Shown piece after piece: positions 59,802 through 64,000 of a stretch of 64,000 nucleotides of DNA. Position 1 is the first letter of the stretch; each line of letters opens with the position of its first letter. The notes under the pieces are model-generated. The model had not been told where the DNA came from. It worked only from the letters and a program-made list of their open reading frames with translations, and searched no databases. A program made the translations under genes and the position numbers. Origin of the DNA: Citrobacter enshiensis (GTDB lineage: Bacteria > Pseudomonadota > Gammaproteobacteria > Enterobacterales > Enterobacteriaceae); assembly GCF_029338175.1 (NCBI RefSeq), contig NZ_CP119862.1:3286001-3350000 (forward strand), in the 5' to 3' direction.

Positions 59802-62486
59802 ATGAACGACGAACCCTTGCGTCCTGACCCGGATCGCCTGCTGGAGCAGACCAGCGCCCCCCACCGGGGAAAACTGAAAATATTCTTCGGTGCCTGTGCG
59901 GGCGTCGGCAAAACATGGGCGATGCTGGCAGAAGCACAACGGTTACGGGCGCAAGGGCTGGATATCTTGATCGGCGTGGTGGAAACCCACGGACGCAAAG
60001 AGACCGCCGCGCTGCTGGAAGGACTCGCCATCCTCCCGCTCAAACGCCATGCGCATCGTGGACGGCATATCAACGACTTTGATCTCGATGCCGCCCTCGC
60101 ACGCCGTCCGGCACTGCTACTGATGGATGAACTGGCGCACAGTAACGCGCCGGGCTCACGTCATCCCCGTCGCTGGCAGGATATTGAAGAACTGCTGGAG
60201 GCGGGGATCGACGTTTTTACGACCGTTAACGTTCAGCATCTGGAAAGTCTGAACGATGTCGTCAGCGGCGTGACGGGGATTCACGTTCGTGAAACCGTCC
60301 CCGACCCGTTTTTTGATGCCGCCGACGAAGTGGTGCTGGTCGACCTCCCTCCTGACGATCTCCGCCAGCGCCTCAACGAAGGTAAAGTGTATATCGCCGG
60401 TCAGGCAGAACGGGCAATCGAGCATTTCTTTCGCAAAGGGAATCTGATCGCCCTGCGTGAACTGGCGCTGCGCCGTACCGCTGACCGGGTAGACGACCAG
60501 ATGCGAGCATGGCGCGACCGTCAGGGTGAAGAAAAGGTCTGGCATACCCGCGACGCCATACTATTGTGCATCGGGCATAATACCGGCAGCGAAAAGCTGG
60601 TACGCGCGGCGGCCCGGCTGGCTTCGCGACTTGGCAGCATCTGGCACGCGGTGTATGTGGAAACGCCCGCGCTGCACCGGTTACCGGAAAAACAACGACG
60701 TGCGATCCTCAGCGCGCTGCGACTGGCCCAGGAGCTGGGCGCTGAAACCGCCACGCTTTCCGACCCTGCTGAAGAGAAAGCCGTCGTGCGCTATGCCAGA
60801 GAACATAATCTCGGCAAAATCGTCATGGGGCGCCCCACCACACGCCGCTGGTGGCGCAGCGATTCCTTTGCCGAGCGACTGGCAAAACGCGCGCCGGATC
60901 TCGATCAGGTCATTGTTGCGCTGGATGAGCCGCCCGCCCGTCCTCTGGCGCACGCCCCCGATACCCGCACCTTTAAAGACAAATGGCGGGTACAAATTCA
61001 GGGCTGCATCGTCGCCGCCGCACTTTGTGCCTTCACCACCCTTATCGCCATGCAGTGGCTGGTGGCCTTCGACGCCGCGAACCTGGTGATGCTGTATCTG
61101 CTGGGTGTGGTCGTGATCGCCCTCTTTTATGGTCGCTGGCCGTCGGTGGTGGCGACCATTATTAACGTTGTCAGTTTCGACCTCTTTTTTATTGCTCCCC
61201 GGGGCACCCTCGCCGTCTCAGACGTACAGTATCTGCTGACCTTTGCCGTGATGTTAACGGTCGGTTTGGTGATTGGGAATCTGACGGCTGGGGTCCGTTA
61301 TCAGGCGCGCGTCGCCCGCTACCGCGAACAACGCACCCGCCATCTTTACGAAATGTCGAAAGCGCTGGCGGTCGGACGCAGCAGGCTGGATATCGCGACC
61401 ACCAGCGAGCAGTTTATCGCCTCCACATTTCAGGCGCGCAGCCAGGTTTTACTGCCCGATGAAAACGGCAAACTGAGGCCCCTGACGCAGCAACAGGGCA
61501 TCACGCCCTGGGATGACGCCATCGCCCAGTGGAGCTTTGATAAGGGCCAGCCTGCCGGTGCGGGGACTGACACGTTGCCCGGCGTGCCGTATCAAATCCT
61601 GCCCTTAAAAAGTGCGGATAAAACACACGGTCTGGTGGTTGTCGAGCCGGACAATCTTCGCCAGTTGATGATCCCGGAACAGCAGCGTCTGCTGGAAACA
61701 TTCACCCTGCTGGTCGCCAGTGCCCTTGAGCGTCTGATGCTCACGGCCAGTGAAGAACTGGCCCGCCTCGCCAGCGAACGCGAAAGCCTGCGTAATGCCC
61801 TGCTCGCCGCGCTTTCTCATGATTTACGCACGCCGCTGACCGTGCTATTTGGTCAGGCGGAAATCCTGACCCTCGATCTGGCGAGCGAAGGATCACCGCA
61901 TGCCCACCAGGCGAACGAAATCCGCCAGCACGTGCTCAACACCACGCGGCTGGTCAATAATCTGCTGGATATGGCGCGCATTCAGTCTGGTGGGTTTAAT
62001 CTTAAGAAGGAGTGGCTGACGCTGGAAGAAGTGGTCGGCAGCGCACTGCAAATGCTGGAGCCGGGATTAACGCATCCGATCAATCTTTCACTGCCGGAGC
62101 CGCTAACGCTCATTCACGTAGACGGTCCGCTGTTTGAGCGTGTGCTGATCAATCTGCTGGAAAATGCGGTTAAATACGCTGGCGTACAGGCCACGATCGG
62201 CATCGATGCCCACATTGATGGGGATCACCTGACTCTGGATGTGTGGGATAACGGCACAGGCATCCCGCAGGGGCAAGAGCGCAGCATATTTGATAAGTTC
62301 GCCCGCGGAAATAAAGAGTCTGCGGTACCGGGCGTTGGGTTGGGTCTGGCGATTTGTCAGGCGATTGTCGAGGTGCACGGCGGTACCATCGCGGCGCAGA
62401 ATCGACCGCAGGGCGGTGCCTGTTTCCGTGTTACACTGCCACAAGAATCTCCCCCTGAACTTGAAGATTTTCATGAGGATATGTGA
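59802..62486 (+). CDS. kdpD: Turgor/K+ sensor histidine kinase KdpD
   Basis: Membrane sensor that activates kdp at low K+ or high osmolarity. It has 894 residues: KdpD domain with P-loop FGACAGVGKTWAM and DELAHSNAPGSRH, a Usp-like domain, four central membrane helices at about 400-500, a GAF-like region, and a kinase core with phosphohistidine motif LLAALSHDLRTPL (His673) and GVGLGLAIC. It overlaps kdpE by 4 bp (GTGA). Confidence 0.97.
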   Translation: MNDEPLRPDPDRLLEQTSAPHRGKLKIFFGACAGVGKTWAMLAEAQRLRAQGLDILIGVVETHGRKETAALLEGLAILPLKRHAHRGRHINDFDLDAALARRPALLLMDELAHSNAPGSRHPRRWQDIEELLEAGIDVFTTVNVQHLESLNDVVSGVTGIHVRETVPDPFFDAADEVVLVDLPPDDLRQRLNEGKVYIAGQAERAIEHFFRKGNLIALRELALRRTADRVDDQMRAWRDRQGEEKVWHTRDAILLCIGHNTGSEKLVRAAARLASRLGSIWHAVYVETPALHRLPEKQRRAILSALRLAQELGAETATLSDPAEEKAVVRYAREHNLGKIVMGRPTTRRWWRSDSFAERLAKRAPDLDQVIVALDEPPARPLAHAPDTRTFKDKWRVQIQGCIVAAALCAFTTLIAMQWLVAFDAANLVMLYLLGVVVIALFYGRWPSVVATIINVVSFDLFFIAPRGTLAVSDVQYLLTFAVMLTVGLVIGNLTAGVRYQARVARYREQRTRHLYEMSKALAVGRSRLDIATTSEQFIASTFQARSQVLLPDENGKLRPLTQQQGITPWDDAIAQWSFDKGQPAGAGTDTLPGVPYQILPLKSADKTHGLVVVEPDNLRQLMIPEQQRLLETFTLLVASALERLMLTASEELARLASERESLRNALLAALSHDLRTPLTVLFGQAEILTLDLASEGSPHAHQANEIRQHVLNTTRLVNNLLDMARIQSGGFNLKKEWLTLEEVVGSALQMLEPGLTHPINLSLPEPLTLIHVDGPLFERVLINLLENAVKYAGVQATIGIDAHIDGDHLTLDVWDNGTGIPQGQERSIFDKFARGNKESAVPGVGLGLAICQAIVEVHGGTIAAQNRPQGGACFRVTLPQESPPELEDFHEDM

Positions 62487-63160
62487 CAAACGTTCTGATT
62501 GTTGAAGATGAGCAGGCCATTCGTCGTTTTCTGCGTACCGCGCTGGAAGGCGACGGACTGCGTGTCTATGAAGCCGATACGCTGCAGCGCGGTTTACTGG
62601 AAGCCGCGACGCGAAAACCCGACCTTATCATTCTCGATCTTGGTTTACCGGATGGCGACGGTATTGATTTTATTCGCGATCTGCGCCAGTGGAGCGTTAT
62701 CCCCGTCATCGTGCTTTCTGCCCGCAGTGAAGAGAGCGACAAAATCGCCGCGCTGGATGCCGGTGCCGATGATTATCTGAGTAAGCCCTTTGGTATTGGC
62801 GAACTGCAGGCGCGTTTACGTGTCGCTTTACGTCGCCATTCCGCCAGCCCTTCTCCCGACCCGGTCGTCTGTTTTTCCGACGTGAAGGTGGATCTGACCG
62901 CAAGACTGGTACATCGCGGCGAAGAAGAGATCCACCTGACGCCGATTGAATTTCGCCTGCTGGCGGTGATGTTGAATAACGCGGGTAAAGTGTTAACCCA
63001 ACGCCAGTTGTTGAGTCAGGTTTGGGGGCCGAATGCCGTCGAACATAGCCACTATCTGCGTATTTATATGGGGCATTTACGTCAGAAGCTGGAGCAGGAC
63101 CCAACCCGCCCCCGCCACTTTATTACCGAGACGGGAATCGGTTATCGGTTTATGCCATGA
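62483..63160 (+). CDS. kdpE: Response regulator KdpE
   Basis: OmpR-type DNA-binding regulator of kdpFABC. It has 225 residues starting at GTG. The phosphoacceptor Asp52 is in LIILDLGLPDGDG; the winged HTH holds LTPIEFRLLAVMLNNAGKVL. The T-rich element at 55271 is its likely target. Confidence 0.97.
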   Translation: MTNVLIVEDEQAIRRFLRTALEGDGLRVYEADTLQRGLLEAATRKPDLIILDLGLPDGDGIDFIRDLRQWSVIPVIVLSARSEESDKIAALDAGADDYLSKPFGIGELQARLRVALRRHSASPSPDPVVCFSDVKVDLTARLVHRGEEEIHLTPIEFRLLAVMLNNAGKVLTQRQLLSQVWGPNAVEHSHYLRIYMGHLRQKLEQDPTRPRHFITETGIGYRFMP

Positions 63161-63170
63161 AAATGGGATA

Positions 63171-63198
63171 AAAAAAGGAGCCTGATTGGCTCCTTTTT
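63171..63198. terminator. Bidirectional terminator between kdpE and pgm
   Basis: AAAAAAGGAGCC-TGATT-GGCTCCTTTTT serves both convergent genes. Confidence 0.93.
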
Positions 63199-63217
63199 CG
63201 TTTAGGTAATTGTGTGT

Positions 63218-64000
63218 TTAGGCGTTTTTCAGCACTTCACTGACAATTTCAACGGCTTCTTTCTCGATCTGTTTGCGATGTTCTTCACCGAGGAAACTTT
63301 CACAGTAGATCTTGTAAGCGTCTTCCGTACCGGACGGACGCGCAGCAAACCAGCCGTTGTCGGTCATCACTTTCAGACCGCCAATGGAAGCGCCGTTGCC
63401 AGGTGCCGCCGTCAGACGCGCGGTGATCGGATCGCCCGCAAGCATGCTGGCGCTGACCATTTCCGGGGACAGTTTGGACAATGCCGCTTTCTGAGCGGAC
63501 GTCGCCGCCGCCTGCAAGCGGTTATAGCTCGGCGCACCAAAGCGAGCCGCCAGTTCGTTGTAGTGTTCCTGCGGGTTTTTACCCGTGACCGCGGTGATTT
63601 CCGCCGCCAGCAGACACATGATGATGCCGTCTTTGTCGGTAGACCACGGTGTGCCGTCAAAACGCAGGAAAGAGGCCCCCGCACTCTCTTCGCCACCAAA
63701 ACCGAAGCTGCCGTCGAACAGACCGTCAACAAACCATTTGAAACCTACCGGCACTTCCACCAGTTTACGGCCTAAATCGTTCACCACACGGTCGATCATT
63801 GCAGAAGACACCAGCGTTTTACCAACTGCAACATCTTTGCCCCACTGTGGACGATGCTGGAACAGGTAGTTGATGGCAACCGCCAGGTAATGGTTCGGGT
63901 TCATCAGTCCTGCTGGCGTGACGATGCCGTGACGGTCATAGTCCGGATCGTTGGCAAACGCTAGATCGAACTTATCACGCAGCGCCAGCAGACCCGCCAT
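63218..64000 (-). CDS. pgm: Phosphoglucomutase, C-terminal part
   Basis: Interconverts glucose 1- and 6-phosphate. The last 260 residues are in the window (about 546 in E. coli); the N-terminus lies beyond base 64000. Metal-binding loop [10 protein letters not shown], substrate-binding [14 protein letters not shown], and the phosphate-binding [12 protein letters not shown] near the end are all intact. Confidence 0.96.
   Translation of the reverse strand: MAGLLALRDKFDLAFANDPDYDRHGIVTPAGLMNPNHYLAVAINYLFQHRPQWGKDVAVGKTLVSSAMIDRVVNDLGRKLVEVPVGFKWFVDGLFDGSFGFGGEESAGASFLRFDGTPWSTDKDGIIMCLLAAEITAVTGKNPQEHYNELAARFGAPSYNRLQAAATSAQKAALSKLSPEMVSASMLAGDPITARLTAAPGNGASIGGLKVMTDNGWFAARPSGTEDAYKIYCESFLGEEHRKQIEKEAVEIVSEVLKNA

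Overview
The window is chromosomal DNA of an enterobacterium, most likely Citrobacter (amalonaticus, farmeri or rodentium group; the species call is an inference). The backbone follows the Escherichia coli order aroG, zitB, pnuC, nadA, tRNA-Lys/Val cluster, tol-pal, cydABX, suc, sdh, gltA, abrB, nei, pxp, ybgI, phr, ybgA, ybfA, kdpFABCDE, pgm. The proteins closely match remembered E. coli sequences. The methylaspartate ammonia-lyase nearly matches my memory of the crystallised Citrobacter amalonaticus enzyme.

Layout. 1-0.7 kb: a FecCD-type permease cut by the window edge. 0.8-5.1 kb: aroG with a TyrR box, zitB, pnuC and nadA with a NadR box. 5.2-6.0 kb: four tRNA-Lys and one tRNA-Val with two tRNA-linked repeats. 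6.1-11.8 kb: tolQRAB-pal-cpoB with ybgC. 12.0-15.2 kb: cytochrome bd oxidase (cydAB, cydX, ybgE). 15.2-16.8 kb: a long AT-rich intergenic region with FNR- and ArcA-like sites. 16.8-31.0 kb: a glutamate-degradation block. 31.1-43.1 kb: sucABCD, sdhCDAB and gltA, including a probable SdhX 3'UTR sRNA. 43.2-51.5 kb: abrB, an unknown exported protein, nei, and a pyroglutamate module (pcp, DUF979, DUF969, pxpACB, ybgI). 51.5-55.1 kb: a dtpD remnant, phr, ybgA, a structured gene-free stretch and ybfA. 55.3-64 kb: the kdp potassium system and the end of pgm.

The glutamate block is the main accessory content. It sits where E. coli K-12 carries mngR-mngAB. A secreted glutaminase would free glutamate and a dicarboxylate/amino-acid symporter would import it. 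The AdoCbl-dependent glutamate mutase (GlmS, GlmE) with its GlmL chaperone makes 3-methylaspartate. Methylaspartase makes mesaconate, and a class I fumarase/mesaconase (FumD type) makes citramalate. A BtuR-type adenosyltransferase and an uroporphyrinogen-III methyltransferase point to dedicated corrinoid supply. A LysR and a PocR-like AraC regulator are likely controllers. An AtuA-like/DUF4387 pair lies inside the operon with no assigned step. No recognisable citramalate- or citramalyl-CoA-cleaving enzyme is in the window, so that pair is the best candidate for undescribed biochemistry here.

Other points to check are a 200-bp hairpin-rich stretch at 54.56-54.76 kb, an orphan terminator ahead of zitB, and a tRNA-like fragment beside the tRNA cluster. 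I saw no CRISPR array, insertion sequence or prophage.
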